Positions 34,625 to 46,905 of a stretch of 64,000 nt of DNA are shown in pieces. Under the pieces are notes generated by a model. It ran no database searches, was not told the origin of the DNA, and saw nothing but the letters and a program-made list of their open reading frames with translations. Source of the stretch: Terriglobia bacterium. GTDB taxonomy: Bacteria > Acidobacteriota > Terriglobia > Terriglobales > Acidobacteriaceae. Each line of letters starts with the position of its first letter. Positions within the stretch are counted from its first letter, which is position 1. Location: positions 89,466 through 153,465 of the forward strand of contig JAVUPY010000029.1 in assembly GCA_032252755.1 (NCBI GenBank), written 5' to 3'. The position numbers and the translations under genes were made by a program.

Positions 34625-35443
34625 ATGAATCTCCGACATATTCTTTCCATTTCTCTCATTGTAGTTTTCGGTATCAGTTCAAACGCTAACGAACTCAAGC
34701 CGAAGACCAAAGCTGCTTTCGATAAGTACATTCAATTGACAGAAACGCGGATCAAGAACGAGTCGGGGCCGGGAAAGCCGTTTTTGGCGATCGATGCCTT
34801 GCCGGAGGCACAGCGAAATGCCGTGCTGGCGCGGTTGAAAAACGGTGAGGTCGTGATCACGCGGGAGCGGACGCTGGAGAACGGCAAAGAGATTGAGGTT
34901 CCCGACGGCATGATCCATCACTGGATGGGGATTGTGTTCATTCCGGGAACGACGCTGAATAAGGCTCTAGCACTGCAGCAGGACTACGACCACCACGCAG
35001 AGTTTTACAGCCCACGGGTAACGCGATCGAAATTGCTCAGCCGTAATGGCAACGATTTCAAGATTTACTACCGGGTGAAGGACAAGAAGGTCATCACGGT
35101 CGTGATGGATACTGACTACGACGTGCATTATGAGAGCCTGAGTCCGACACGCGAACGCAGCACCGTGTACAGCACGCGGATCCAGGAGATCGAAGACCCG
35201 GGCGAGAAAACCGAGCACGCCAAACCCGTCGACGATGGCAATGGCTTCATGTGGCGGCTTTATACCTACTGGCGCGAAGAAGAACGCGACGGCGGCGTCT
35301 ACATCCAATGCGAGGCGGTGTCGCTCTCGCGGGATATCCCCACTGGCCTGGGATGGCTGATCAAAGGCTTCGTTGAGAGCGTGCCGCGGGAATCTCTGCA
35401 GTTCACGTTGGGAGAGACGAGAGAAGCTTTGATGAAGCGGTGA
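34625..35443 (+). CDS. Exported protein with START-like fold, unknown function
   Basis: 272 aa. The ATG at 34625 has GAAGGAATCG and gives a clear signal peptide (MNLRHILSISLIVVFGISSNA). The mature protein contains GMIHHWMGIVFIPGTTL, LQQDYDHHAEFYSPRV and a late WRLYTYWREEERDGGVYIQ, patterns of an acidobacterial family resembling START/polyketide-cyclase folds. The function is unknown. It follows the signal peptidase gene by 38 bases and may share its transcript. Confidence 0.78.
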   Translation: MNLRHILSISLIVVFGISSNANELKPKTKAAFDKYIQLTETRIKNESGPGKPFLAIDALPEAQRNAVLARLKNGEVVITRERTLENGKEIEVPDGMIHHWMGIVFIPGTTLNKALALQQDYDHHAEFYSPRVTRSKLLSRNGNDFKIYYRVKDKKVITVVMDTDYDVHYESLSPTRERSTVYSTRIQEIEDPGEKTEHAKPVDDGNGFMWRLYTYWREEERDGGVYIQCEAVSLSRDIPTGLGWLIKGFVESVPRESLQFTLGETREALMKR

Positions 35444-35700
35444 CTGGTGGCCAGTGGCTGGTTGTTGGTTGCTGGTGGATGATTGCAGCTCCTACGGACT
35501 TCCCTACCTTGCTTTTACTGCGCTGAGAAAAGGTTCCCGGCTCTGTTCACTTCTGGACAGGCTCGCGCGAATGCGGACAGTTGGGGCATTGCAAGGCCGA
35601 TTTTCCTCTCTTAATCAGGCGTTTGCGGAACGTGCAGTGGCACGTCAGATGCATTAGAGGACTCGACACTCAGCGCTGATCCGTGTGGGGAGCATAGTCG

Positions 35701-38151
<2,451 letters not shown>

Positions 38152-38290
38152 CAGGGCGAAGGATCCTTGGAGTATGCGCAGAAAACGTCAGAAACATGAT
38201 CCATCGCGGGTTTTGGCCGAACGGTTTTGTGATCTGGAGCCGTAAAACAGTGATTTGCGTCACAGACTCTTGACCTGTTTGTCCATAATA

Positions 38291-38803
38291 ATGCCGCTCG
38301 TGGGCTACGGATTTCCAGATCGGACTTCGTTGACACGGCGACTCGGCCATCTCTTCACCTTGACCCTTGTCCTCATATGGACCGGGATGGCCTGGCCGAT
38401 GGTTCCGCTGATGGCAGCAGAATGCCGCCTCGCGACGCCGAAGACCGACTGTCATGGCATGCACTCCTCCCCCGGAAAACATTCGTGCTGCCATAAGGAA
38501 TCCGTACCCACCCCCCAAAATTCCGCGCCGCCCGCTCCCCTTTGCCTCATGCACAAAGGCATTCTGCCGAACCAGTGCAGCATGGCGGCAACCAATTGTT
38601 GCGCAATTATCGAACGCGAGCCGGATTCAAGGCGCGCGATGAAGCCGGAACCCCCGTCCGGCGACCCGGAGTTCGCCGTTCAGGTCATGGCCACGAATGT
38701 CTCCTCTCTTCTCTCTCCGAGGCTAGGACCTGAGCGGCGGACACGACCGGGATTGCGGTCTGAAAAACCTGTCCTGCAATTGAAAACGGATCTGCGGATT
38801 TAG
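38291..38803 (+). CDS. Cys/His-containing exported or membrane-anchored protein
   Basis: 170 aa from the ATG at 38291 (a TTG at 38255 is also possible). A hydrophobic segment about 18-40 (LFTLTLVLIWTGMAWPMVPLM) is followed by a Cys-rich middle: AECR, DCHGMH, HSCCH, LCLMH, NQCSM, TNCC. The tail is basic and Pro-rich. Cys-His-Met clusters suggest binding of a soft metal such as copper (inference). It is followed in the same direction by an even more Cys-rich exported protein. Confidence 0.6.
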   Translation: MPLVGYGFPDRTSLTRRLGHLFTLTLVLIWTGMAWPMVPLMAAECRLATPKTDCHGMHSSPGKHSCCHKESVPTPQNSAPPAPLCLMHKGILPNQCSMAATNCCAIIEREPDSRRAMKPEPPSGDPEFAVQVMATNVSSLLSPRLGPERRTRPGLRSEKPVLQLKTDLRI

Positions 38804-38927
38804 GGCGCACTGGTGTCTCCGCTAGCGCGGCTAAGAGAAACAAATAGTCCTTCGCTCGGGCTAAAGCCCTCGGTCAGGATGACGCAACGGTGCTTACGCG
38901 CCCCCAACGAAATTGTAAGAGGACAAA

Positions 38928-39314
38928 ATGAAGAAGATCCTGGTTGTAATGATGCTTGTAGTATTCGCGCTGTCGCTGATGGCGCAGACCGCGGCTCCGG
39001 CCGCTCCCAAGGCCGATACCAAAACCTGTGCATGCTGCGCCGATAAAGCCAAGTGCGAAGCCTGCTGCAAGAACGGTTGCAAGGACTGCAAAGAATGCAA
39101 GGAAGGCGCCCAGTGCTGCTGCCAGGGCAAAGACGGAAAAATGCAAGGCATGTCCGGCATGGCCTGCATGCGCGACAAGGATGGAAAGATGTCCATGGGC
39201 AAGGATGGAAAGATGTCGTGCTGCAAGGGAATGAAGGACGGAAAGATGGCGAAAGGCGGCTGCTGCGGTGGCAAGTGCGACCGCATGAGTCATGAGAAGA
39301 AAGCAGGAATGTAG
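38928..39314 (+). CDS. Exported metallothionein-like Cys/Met/Lys-rich protein
   Basis: 128 aa. A signal peptide (residues 1-20, ending LMAQ) is followed by Ala/Pro linker and a mature domain with more than 20 Cys in CACC, CEACC, CKDCKECK, QCCCQ, SCCKG and GGCCGGKC groups, interleaved with repeated KMS/GKDGKM methionine motifs. This composition fits periplasmic sequestration of copper or another thiophilic metal (inference). AGAGGACAAA precedes the ATG, and a strong terminator follows. It is neighbour to superoxide dismutase. Confidence 0.78.
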   Translation: MKKILVVMMLVVFALSLMAQTAAPAAPKADTKTCACCADKAKCEACCKNGCKDCKECKEGAQCCCQGKDGKMQGMSGMACMRDKDGKMSMGKDGKMSCCKGMKDGKMAKGGCCGGKCDRMSHEKKAGM

Positions 39315-39359
39315 TAGCAAGCGTGTAGCGAGTAAAGAATAGCTAGTAGTTTGGCGGTT

Positions 39360-39390
39360 GGCCCTGGAAGGAATCCGGGGCCGTTTTCTT
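39360..39390 (+). terminator. Intrinsic terminator
   Basis: GGCCCTGGA, loop AGGAA, TCCGGGGCC (one G-T pair), then GTTTTCTT. It ends the transcript of the Cys-rich protein. Confidence 0.85.
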
Positions 39391-39578
39391 GTGCGAGAAA
39401 GCAACGGAGGCAGGAAGACCACAGTTTCGAAAAGCTCCGATCGATATACGTCAGATGAAAATTACGTCACGCATCTTGTTGTTTCGAACTGACGTCTCAC
39501 CCTGAGAACCCTGTTGTAACAAATTTTCGAACCCCGGGGGTTATGAGAGCATCAGTTTGACTGGAGGATAAAGAGAAA

Positions 39579-40190
39579 ATGGCATTCGAAGTCCCACCTT
39601 TGCCGTACGCTTATGAAGCGTTGGAGCCCCACATCGATTCACAGACGATGCACCTGCATCACGATAAACATCATGTGGCCTACGTAACGAATTTGAATGC
39701 GGCGCTGGAGAAGGCGCCGGAGTTGCAGGGAAAGAGCGCGGAAGACATTCTGCGGAATTTGAACGCTGTGCCCGATGCGGTGCGCACGGCAGTTCGCAAC
39801 AATGGCGGCGGTCATGTGAACCACTCGATGTTCTGGGCGATCATGGGGCCGAACGCGGGCGGAGCACCGACGGGCGCGATCGCGGACGCGATCAAGAGCA
39901 CGTTCGGCGACTTCGCACAGTTCCAGGAGAAGTTCAATGACGCCGGGTTGAAGCAGTTCGGCAGCGGCTGGGCGTGGCTGGCGCTGGGTAACGGCGGCCT
40001 GCAGGTGCTCTCGACGCCGAACCAGGACAATCCGATGTCGCAGGGGCTGCACCCGATTATGGGCAATGACGTTTGGGAGCACGCGTACTACCTGAAGTAT
40101 CAGAACCGCCGTGGGGATTACCTGAAGGCATGGTGGAACGTGGTGAATTGGGCGGAAGTGAATAAACGGTATGCGGCGGTGAAGAAGTAA
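39579..40190 (+). CDS. sodA: Superoxide dismutase, Fe/Mn family
   Basis: 203-aa cytosolic enzyme dismutating superoxide. Metal ligands are visible as His27 (LHHDKHH), His82 ([10 protein letters not shown]), Asp164 and His168 (DVWEHAYY). The [11 protein letters not shown] stretch favours the Mn-type. The length is normal, with no signal peptide. TGGAGGATAAAG lies before the ATG. Own terminator at 40216. Confidence 0.96.
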   Translation: MAFEVPPLPYAYEALEPHIDSQTMHLHHDKHHVAYVTNLNAALEKAPELQGKSAEDILRNLNAVPDAVRTAVRNNGGGHVNHSMFWAIMGPNAGGAPTGAIADAIKSTFGDFAQFQEKFNDAGLKQFGSGWAWLALGNGGLQVLSTPNQDNPMSQGLHPIMGNDVWEHAYYLKYQNRRGDYLKAWWNVVNWAEVNKRYAAVKK

Positions 40191-40215
40191 TCGGTTGCAA
40201 ATTTTTGAGTCAAGC

Positions 40216-40249
40216 AGGGCGGGATGATCCATCCTGCCCTTTACTTTCA
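40216..40249 (+). terminator. Intrinsic terminator of sodA
   Basis: AGGGCGGGAT, loop GATCC, ATCCTGCCCT, then TTTACTTTC, 26 bases after the sodA stop. Confidence 0.85.
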
Positions 40250-40315
40250 GGGTAACGGAGCTGTAGCGCGAGTACATGCAACCTGCGGCGTGCGAAAGTG
40301 ACTCGTACCTGATAC

Positions 40316-40738
40316 ATGGGTACCGAGGAAGCGAAAAAAAGCCTGTCAGGCACGTTTGGACATTTTGCGGCGCGGGTGTCGCACTGGGTAGGTTCGAGTT
40401 GGCTATTCTTTGGCGCGGTCGCGCTCGTAGCGCTCTGGGGCGCCACGGGGCCGATCTTCCACTACTCCGACACGTGGCAACTGGTCATCAATACCGCGAC
40501 AACGATCATCACCTTCCTGATGGTCTTCATGATTCAAAACACGCAGAACCGCGACGCGAGAGCCATCCACCTGAAGCTGGATGAAATCATCCGGTCGATA
40601 CAGCGGGCGCACAACGAGATGATCGACATCGAGAAACTGAGCGACGGAGAACTCGAGGAACTGGCGAAGACCTACGGGCGGCTGCGCGAAGAGTCGGAGC
40701 GCCGGAGAAAAGCACCGAAGGATAAGATCCCGGCATAG
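40316..40738 (+). CDS. Low-affinity iron permease family protein
   Basis: 140 aa. Two membrane helices (about 27-45 and 55-77) surround WGATGPIFHYSDTWQLVIN, followed by TTIITFLMVFMIQNTQNRDA and a cytosolic helix with KLDEIIRSIQRAHN. This is the small bacterial form of the family named after yeast Fet4. Iron transport has not been shown for such short members as far as I know. Monocistronic. Confidence 0.9.
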   Translation: MGTEEAKKSLSGTFGHFAARVSHWVGSSWLFFGAVALVALWGATGPIFHYSDTWQLVINTATTIITFLMVFMIQNTQNRDARAIHLKLDEIIRSIQRAHNEMIDIEKLSDGELEELAKTYGRLREESERRRKAPKDKIPA

Positions 40739-40814
40739 TTCAAAACCTTCTCACCACAGAGCCACAGAGATTCTCGATTTACAACCTGAAGTTCCAGTCG
40801 ATGAGGTCCTATCC

Positions 40815-42377
40815 TTATTCGCTCGCGGTTGGGCCGCTGCCAGCGCGGGCGCGCTCTTCCGGAGTCATTTGCGTCCAGAGATGGCGGCGGTATTGGTCGA
40901 TCCAGTCGCTGGCGGGGTCTTTTGCGTGCGCAGCGGAGAGCCACCGCCAAGCTTCGCTGCGATCCCGCCGAACGCATTGTCCGGTGGCGTAATACATTCC
41001 GAGACGGGCGCTGGCGCGGGGATTTCCGGCAGAGGCGGCGGAACGAAGCAGCACGGTGGCCTGCTCGCAATCCTTTGGAACACCGCGGCCCTTCGCGTAG
41101 TAATCGGCGAGGAGCACCGGGGCCTCCTTGTTCCCTTTCTTTACGGCGGCCCACAGCCAGTTGGCGGCGGTCGCGGGATCGGATGCGGAGATTGCGCGAG
41201 CGACCTCATCAGATCCGGGAGCGCGCTTAGGGGCTTCGGGTGTCTCGGTCTTTGGCTTTGCCCGCGCAGCACGTTCAGCCTTAGCTGTCGGGGGTCGTGC
41301 TTCGGCGACTTCGGAATTCTTTGCGGGCACGGCGGCGGATTTCGCGGAACCGGATTTCGCCGATGCGTTCTTCTGCGATTCGCCGGCCGCTGCAGATGCT
41401 TTTTCCTCTTGCCGCGCTGTGGTCTGGGCTGCGGATTTCGAATTCGCGTCGTTCCCGGCTGTTGAATCGGTGTTGTGCGAATCAGCCGGTTGCGCGGTAT
41501 TCGCGGCGGGTTGCGCCGTCAGCAGATTCTCGTCAGCCGGCTTCGGCTGATCACCCGAGGCGGTCGTCGCGGGAGCAGCGCCGTTGGTGGTCGGATTCAC
41601 TTCCATCGAGGGCTGGCCCGGTTCCGACGAAGCGGTCTGGCCGTTCTCTGATGGGGCGACTTGTTCCGGCGCGACCTGTACCTGTCCCTGCCCTTTCTTC
41701 GACGGGAATTTGAAATGCAGTGTTCCGGCGTACTGTATGCCGGTATCACGAATGTTTCGCCACTGCACGGCCCCAATAACGATAACAACGGCGAGCGCGA
41801 CAAGGAGCCAGTTACGACGCGCGTGCGACGGTTTCTCTTCCTCGTCGAGAAAATCCGGCTCGCTGAGGCCGAGGAACGATGGGCCATGGATAGATGGGCC
41901 GCTCCGCTCTCCAACGGGCTCGAAGTCGAACATGGAATTGGAAACGGGCTTGACGGAGTAGGGGTCGGTTTCGAACTTGGGCCGCTCGATGTTCTCGAGG
42001 CCAAAGATGCTGGTGGAATTCGTGGCGCTCGATGCGGATGCGACCGTTTCCGTTTTGCGCGATGTTACCTGCTCCTGATTTCTTCGAGGCTCTATTTCCT
42101 GGTTCCTTGGCGGCTCTTGGCTGGCGTCATAAGCACGGGAGAATGGCCCGCGAGGCGCACTGTTTCCGGTCGGCTCGGCCCGACGGGTAACACGAGGCTC
42201 GGTGTATTCGTTCGCCGGAATACGCGGGTCGATCTGCTGGATGTCTAGCGCTTCCGCTTCGTCGAAGCCCTCGCGGGGATAGTTGCTGGGCACGTGCGAC
42301 GTGGCAAGCGGATGGCCGCATTGGCCGCAAAACAAGTTGCTATCCGGATTGTTCGACTGACACACAGGACAGAGCAC
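40815..42377 (-). CDS. Zinc-ribbon / single-helix protein with Sel1-like repeats
   Basis: 520 aa. The N-terminal zinc ribbon has Cys3, Cys6, Cys17 and Cys20 (CPVC, CGQCG). A long disordered region, one membrane helix (about 185-205, WLLVALAVVIVIGAVQW), a Ser/Ala/Pro-rich linker and C-terminal Sel1-type repeats (APVLLADYYAKGRGVPKDC, ASARLGMYYATGQCVRRD) follow. It likely scaffolds envelope proteins with the repeats outside the membrane (inference). GTG start with AGGAGAAATT upstream. Confidence 0.82.
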   Translation of the reverse strand: MLCPVCQSNNPDSNLFCGQCGHPLATSHVPSNYPREGFDEAEALDIQQIDPRIPANEYTEPRVTRRAEPTGNSAPRGPFSRAYDASQEPPRNQEIEPRRNQEQVTSRKTETVASASSATNSTSIFGLENIERPKFETDPYSVKPVSNSMFDFEPVGERSGPSIHGPSFLGLSEPDFLDEEEKPSHARRNWLLVALAVVIVIGAVQWRNIRDTGIQYAGTLHFKFPSKKGQGQVQVAPEQVAPSENGQTASSEPGQPSMEVNPTTNGAAPATTASGDQPKPADENLLTAQPAANTAQPADSHNTDSTAGNDANSKSAAQTTARQEEKASAAAGESQKNASAKSGSAKSAAVPAKNSEVAEARPPTAKAERAARAKPKTETPEAPKRAPGSDEVARAISASDPATAANWLWAAVKKGNKEAPVLLADYYAKGRGVPKDCEQATVLLRSAASAGNPRASARLGMYYATGQCVRRDRSEAWRWLSAAHAKDPASDWIDQYRRHLWTQMTPEERARAGSGPTASE

Positions 42378-42793
42378 GATTCAGAATTTCTCCTGACGAA
42401 TTTGGATGAGATTTCCTGAAAAAGGGATGGAGGCGAAAAGCAACCGAAGCACCGAAAATCGGGTGAACCGAAGAACAGAAACCATTGCTGCAGACCAGTT
42501 TACGGCAAATCGATGATGGCGGTGCCAGGCGCGGCAACAACGGCACTGAACGGCTACGAACCTTTTCGCCTGGAACGCAGGTCCGAGAATTTAGCATCTC
42601 TCGGTTCCTCCAGGGCGACGGCGCCACTGCGAGGCTCAGGGCCACCGCCTGCGACGACGGGTACTTCCGCAAAAGGAGGTTCGGGTGGAGGGCTATTGAA
42701 GAGCCGGCGAGCAAAACTGACCGCAAATGAAGCGATACGACGGAACATACCCGGCCTCGATGGCCAAGTATATCCCAGTTCCGAATTGCGGGT
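42378..42793. other. Spacer between msrQ and the Sel1-repeat gene
   Basis: About 415 bases. One small frame (42554-42748, minus) may be a gene. The rest shows no supportable feature. Confidence 0.4.
42554..42748 (-). CDS. Possible small Pro-rich protein
   Basis: 64 aa starting 46 bases after the msrQ stop. A short amphipathic start (MFRRIASFAVSFARRLF) is followed by SPPPEPPF and a Gly/Pro-rich middle ending in a basic tail. The start has no clear ribosome binding site. Composition is compatible with coding, but I recognise no family. Confidence 0.35.
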   Translation of the reverse strand: MFRRIASFAVSFARRLFNSPPPEPPFAEVPVVAGGGPEPRSGAVALEEPRDAKFSDLRSRRKGS

Positions 42794-43429
42794 TCAGTCG
42801 GCCGGTGCGGGCGAGGGGCTTGCGGGCTGTGGGACTGGAGACGCGAGGCGACGGCGCTTCCTGATCCAGAACCATACTCGAATCGCCAAAAGACCACCAA
42901 GAATGGTCGCGTAAATCATCGGTTCCCGGAGATCAGCCTTGACCAGCCAGATGAAATGGATGACGCCCGCGGCAGCGGAAAAATAGATTAACCGGTGCAG
43001 AAGTTGCCAGCGCTTGCCGAGGCGTCGGATCCACCCCTTCGTCGAGGTCGATGCGAGTGGAACCATCAGCACGAATCCGGTGAGTCCGGCGGTGATGAAC
43101 GGCCGCTTGTAGACGTCCTTGAGCATCGAGTGGAAGTCAAAGAACTGGTCGAGCCAGACGTAGGTCATGAAGTGCAGGAAGCCGTAGAAGAACGCGAACA
43201 GGCCGATCATCCGGCGGTACTGGATGAGCCACTGAATTCCCGTGATGCGACGCAGCGGAGTAATCGAAAGTGTCACCAGCAGGAGGATCAGCGTCCAGCG
43301 GCCGGTCTGGTGCGTGATCTTCTCAATGGGGTTCGCGCCAAGATTGTCCTGCAGGCCATCCAGGGTCAGCAGCGCGAGAGGAACCAGTGCGGCAAGGAAT
43401 ACAACCGGTTTGAGGATTTTGTTACGCAT
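42794..43429 (-). CDS. msrQ: MsrQ, heme-binding membrane subunit of methionine sulfoxide reductase
   Basis: 211 aa with about six membrane helices. Family marks are HQTGRWTLILLLVTLSITPLR, RRMIGLFAFFYGFLHFMTYVW (heme-ligand His region) and LHRLIYFSAAAGVIHFIW. It passes electrons from the respiratory chain to periplasmic MsrP, which repairs oxidised Met. It lies 75 bases downstream of msrP in the same direction, the usual operon order. Confidence 0.95.
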   Translation of the reverse strand: MRNKILKPVVFLAALVPLALLTLDGLQDNLGANPIEKITHQTGRWTLILLLVTLSITPLRRITGIQWLIQYRRMIGLFAFFYGFLHFMTYVWLDQFFDFHSMLKDVYKRPFITAGLTGFVLMVPLASTSTKGWIRRLGKRWQLLHRLIYFSAAAGVIHFIWLVKADLREPMIYATILGGLLAIRVWFWIRKRRRLASPVPQPASPSPAPAD

Positions 43430-43504
43430 GGAAAAGACGGTTCTCAGTTCTATGTTCTGCGTTCTCTGTTAAAACCCACGTCTCAACGATTGTTGCAAAT
43501 GGTT

Positions 43505-44467
43505 TTAGAAATACTTTCGCAGGTCCATGCCGTTGTACATGCTGGCTACGTAATCGCCGTAGCCGTTGAACATCAGCGTGGGACGCTTGAAGAATTCGCC
43601 GAGGCGACGTTCCTTGGCCTGGCTCCAGCGCGGGTGATCGACGTTCGGATTCACGTTGGAGTAGAAGCCGTATTCGTTCGGCGCGGAGAGGTTCCAGGTG
43701 GTCTCCGGCTGATTCTTCACAAACTTCACTTTCACGATTGACTTGATGCTCTTGAAACCATACTTCCACGGTACGGTCACGCGCACAGGCGCGCCGTTCT
43801 GGTTCGGAAGAGTTTCGCCATAGAGTCCGACGGTGATCATCGAGAGCACGTTCTGCGCTTCGTCCATGCGTAGCCCTTCAACGTAGGGCCACTGGAGTAC
43901 ATTGCGGTTCTGGCCGGGCATCTGTGTGGGACGGTAAACGGTCTCGAACTGCACAAACTTCGCCTTCGAGGTCGGCTGCGCGTAATCGATGAGGGCATTC
44001 ATCGGGAAGCCGATCCAGGGCACGACGATGGACCAGCCTTCGACACAGCGATGCCGATAGATTCGCTCCTCCAGCGGCGCGAGTTTCATCAGCGAGTCGA
44101 TGTCGATCTTCTTGTGCTTTGCAACTTCGCCCTCGATGGAAACTTCCCACGGGCGTGTCTGGAACTTGCCGGCTAGTTCGGATGGGCCGCTCTTGTCGGT
44201 CGAGAACTCGTAGAAGTTGTTATAGGTGGTGACGTCCTTGTAGGGCGTTTCCTTTTCGTTGGTGCTGTACTTGCTCTTCGAGTATTGCAGCCTGGTGTTC
44301 GCCTGCACCGACTCGTCCGGAGAGAAAAGCTCGAATCCCTTGTAGCCGACAGCGGCCACCCCGGCCACTGCCGCTCCGGCCATGAATTTCCGGCGATTCA
44401 TAAAGAGCGATTTCGGCGTCACTTCCGAGTACGGCAAATCGTACGGCTTTTTGCTTTTAGTGAGCAT
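43505..44467 (-). CDS. msrP: MsrP, periplasmic molybdoenzyme methionine sulfoxide reductase
   Basis: 320 aa. A Tat signal ([18 protein letters not shown], residues 24-41) is followed by a sulfite-oxidase-type fold with the molybdenum-ligand Cys141 in [15 protein letters not shown]-like [19 protein letters not shown] and [17 protein letters not shown] are family patterns. Start at the ATG 44467 in [12 protein letters not shown], typical for the family. With MsrQ it repairs periplasmic proteins. Confidence 0.95.
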   Translation of the reverse strand: MLTKSKKPYDLPYSEVTPKSLFMNRRKFMAGAAVAGVAAVGYKGFELFSPDESVQANTRLQYSKSKYSTNEKETPYKDVTTYNNFYEFSTDKSGPSELAGKFQTRPWEVSIEGEVAKHKKIDIDSLMKLAPLEERIYRHRCVEGWSIVVPWIGFPMNALIDYAQPTSKAKFVQFETVYRPTQMPGQNRNVLQWPYVEGLRMDEAQNVLSMITVGLYGETLPNQNGAPVRVTVPWKYGFKSIKSIVKVKFVKNQPETTWNLSAPNEYGFYSNVNPNVDHPRWSQAKERRLGEFFKRPTLMFNGYGDYVASMYNGMDLRKYF

Positions 44468-44586
44468 GAAGAACTGCACCCCACATTGAACTACCTGTAT
44501 CGATGTTACAGCGGGAAAGAAGTTACAAAGCGGAGGGAAATTAATGTGTCTCTTTGGTGGGGTACGCGGGCGCGCGGCTCCGCACC

Positions 44587-45336
44587 CTACTTTTTCGGGG
44601 CGTTGCCGAGTTTCCAGAGGATCTGGCGGAGCATGCCCAGCCAGGTCTCCGCATCATCGGCGGGAAGGCCGAGGCGGCGCACGGTCCGGCGAATCTTCTC
44701 TTCCGATGCCGGCGTGTCAGGATTCAGATAGCCGCTGGTGCGGAGAGCTTCGACAAGCATATTTGTAAAGCGCTCGACGTCGCTGGCCGAGGCCGGTTTC
44801 GCGGAACCCTTGGGCGCGGCTGCTTTGGTCTCGCGAACAAGTTCATAAAGACACACCGCGACGGCCTGGCCGAGATTCATCGAGACGCCTTCGCGCGTGG
44901 GAATTCGCAACAACCAGTGACAGTGGCTGAGATCGGCGTTCAGAAGGCCCCGTTTTTCCGAACCGAAGAGCAGGGCGACGCGGCCGGCCGCGAGATGCTT
45001 GCGAATCTCTTTTGCGGCGGCCTCCAGACGATGCAGCGGATGATGCAACTCGCGGTCACGCGCGGCGGTGGTGCCGATAACGAGCGCACAGTCTGCAACG
45101 GCTTCGGCAACAGACCCGTAAACCTTGGCCCTCTGCAAAAGCGCGGCGGAACCACTCCTCGCCGAGCGTGCTTCACGGAAGCCTTCGTCGTACGGATTCA
45201 CCAGGCGGAGATCGGCGAATCCGAAATTGCTGACCGCGCGGGCGGCGGCCCCGATGTTGAGCGGATTGCGCGTGCTCACCAAAACGATGGAGAGGCGATC
45301 GAGAGGCGAAGTGGGCTGTTGGGTTCGTCGAGGCAA
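44587..45336 (-). CDS. trmJ: tRNA/rRNA methyltransferase, TrmJ-like (SpoU family)
   Basis: 249 aa from a TTG at 45336. SPOUT 2'-O-methyltransferase: [21 protein letters not shown] (motif 1), [17 protein letters not shown] (motif 2) and the [16 protein letters not shown]-terminal knot motif. The C-terminal extension with TSGYLNP fits TrmJ, which modifies position 32 of tRNAs. The frame runs open through the tRNA gene up to 45486, so the start must lie after 45369; TTG with GAAGAAC is the best candidate but is uncertain. Confidence 0.9.
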   Translation of the reverse strand: MPRRTQQPTSPLDRLSIVLVSTRNPLNIGAAARAVSNFGFADLRLVNPYDEGFREARSARSGSAALLQRAKVYGSVAEAVADCALVIGTTAARDRELHHPLHRLEAAAKEIRKHLAAGRVALLFGSEKRGLLNADLSHCHWLLRIPTREGVSMNLGQAVAVCLYELVRETKAAAPKGSAKPASASDVERFTNMLVEALRTSGYLNPDTPASEEKIRRTVRRLGLPADDAETWLGMLRQILWKLGNAPKK

Positions 45337-45368
45337 GTTATGTTCTTCGACTCGCGGTCGGATTACTT

Positions 45369-45446
45369 TGGCGTCCCCGACGGGATTTGAACCCGTGTTA
45401 TCGCCGTGAAAGGGCGGTGTCCTAGGCCGGGCTAGACGACGGGGAC
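45369..45446 (-). tRNA. tRNA-Glu (TTC)
   Basis: Acceptor GTCCCCG pairs with CGGGGAC, discriminator G, and CCA is encoded. The anticodon loop is CTTTCAC with anticodon TTC. The T-arm is ACGGG-TTCAAAT-CCCGT. The outermost anticodon-stem pair is a C-A mismatch. It is followed 33 bases later by trmJ, a tRNA modification gene. Confidence 0.97.
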
Positions 45447-45484
45447 GCGACAGGAGAGGTAAATACTTGCTGCTCCGACACTTC

Positions 45485-45514
45485 ATAGTAACAAGCGGAA
45501 AACGTGAGTGTCAA
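45485..45514 (-). promoter_or_regulatory. Sigma70-type promoter of tRNA-Glu
   Basis: Minus strand: -35 TTGACA at 45514-45509, 18-base spacer, -10 TACTAT at 45490-45485. The predicted start lies about 30 bases before the tRNA. Confidence 0.7.
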
Positions 45515-45639
45515 AGAACAATGACGATTGTCGGATTGACGAATGAACTGCAATTGACCCATTGACGATTTTCGCATTGAAGACTGAAAAAAACACTATT
45601 CACCAGCAGAATCGAGAATTCAAAGCGCAGCCGGAAAGG

Positions 45640-46905
45640 TCAGTCAGCGTTAACAGCAGTTGTGGCTGGTTCAACCGAGGATGCCCGCGCACCCCAGAAT
45701 GACGTTGTGGTAGCGATCAGGTACATGACGGCGATCATGGCCAGCGCGAGGGTGAGACTGTGGCGCTGGGCAATGCGTCCGGCCAGCGGCGCGAGCGAGA
45801 TTTGCAGGATGATGGCGACGAGGCTGAACAGAGTCTGCACGCGGCCCATGAGGTGTTTGGGGACGAGTTGCATGATGCTGGCGCTCAGCGCGATTCCGCC
45901 GACGCCGCGGGCGCTTCCGGCGATGAAATAGAACGTCGAGGCCAGGTAGATTCCGGCGGCGAGGCCGACGACGGTCGAGTGCGGCACGAAGAAGAAGCAC
46001 AGCGAGATGAGGAACATGCTGGCCGGCACGACTTTCCCCCATCCCCAGCGGTGCGACATTCGCGCAGCATAGAAGGTGCTGATGAACGCGCCGACTCCCC
46101 AGCCGGCATTGAGCCATCCGTAGCCAACCGCGCCGGCGTGCAGAATGCGGTCGCTGAGCGGCGCCGTCAGCACACCGTTCACCATCATTGCAGAGACGAA
46201 CACTGCCCAAGTAGAACCGACCATCGCAAGCGCGAGGTTGGATTTCACGAAGCTCAGGCCGTCGCGCATCTCGTGCGCGAAACGTGCGAGGGGATGCTTG
46301 TCGATATGTATGGAAGTGTGAGCGACGACGTGGCGCCCCTTGCGCACGAACCAGTAGCAGAGGATGGAAAAGGCGTACGTTGAGGCGTCGAAAAGAAGAA
46401 TGCCGCCGATACCGATCTTCGCGTAGACGAAGCCGACGATGGAACCTGCGACCATCCAGCCGCCTTGGAATCCCGCGAGCAGCATGGCATTCGATTCGGC
46501 GAATTGTGCCTCGGGTGTCAGTTCCTGCAGGAGCGCGGTGATCGTTGGCCAGAACATCCAGAAGCCGGTCGAGACCAGGACGCCCATCGCGAACAGGTGC
46601 CAGACCTGCACAACTCCGCGAAGGCAGAGGATGGCAACGCTCAGAATGAGCAGGCCGCGTGCGGCGTCGAGGAACATGACAACGCGCCGGCGGTCTTCGC
46701 GATCGATGACAACGCCACTGAAGGGCATCAGGAGGAGCGAGGGGATGGCCTGTGCAATGACGAGCGCGCCGAGCATCTCTTCCGAATGAGTTGCCTGCAG
46801 GATGTACCAGGTGACAGCGGCCGAGTTCATGCCGCTGCCGATCATCGACACGAAATTCGCCGAGAACAGCAGCGCCAGTGGCCGGTTTCGGAATACTTCC
46901 CGCAT
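45640..46905 (-). CDS. MFS transporter (EntS-like exporter family)
   Basis: 421 aa with about 11-12 membrane helices. It starts MREVFRNRPLALLFSANF, with the MFS loop motif between helices 2 and 3 visible as GVVIDREDRRRVVM. The subgroup resembles the MFS_3/enterobactin-exporter type, commonly drug or siderophore efflux. The ATG at 46905 marks the family start, though the ribosome binding site is weak. Substrate unknown. Confidence 0.88.
   Translation of the reverse strand: MREVFRNRPLALLFSANFVSMIGSGMNSAAVTWYILQATHSEEMLGALVIAQAIPSLLLMPFSGVVIDREDRRRVVMFLDAARGLLILSVAILCLRGVVQVWHLFAMGVLVSTGFWMFWPTITALLQELTPEAQFAESNAMLLAGFQGGWMVAGSIVGFVYAKIGIGGILLFDASTYAFSILCYWFVRKGRHVVAHTSIHIDKHPLARFAHEMRDGLSFVKSNLALAMVGSTWAVFVSAMMVNGVLTAPLSDRILHAGAVGYGWLNAGWGVGAFISTFYAARMSHRWGWGKVVPASMFLISLCFFFVPHSTVVGLAAGIYLASTFYFIAGSARGVGGIALSASIMQLVPKHLMGRVQTLFSLVAIILQISLAPLAGRIAQRHSLTLALAMIAVMYLIATTTSFWGARASSVEPATTAVNAD

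Noticed and set aside
44587..45486. TrmJ starting at 45486
   Set aside because: That start would place the tRNA-Glu gene inside the coding region. The conserved TrmJ sequence begins downstream of the tRNA.
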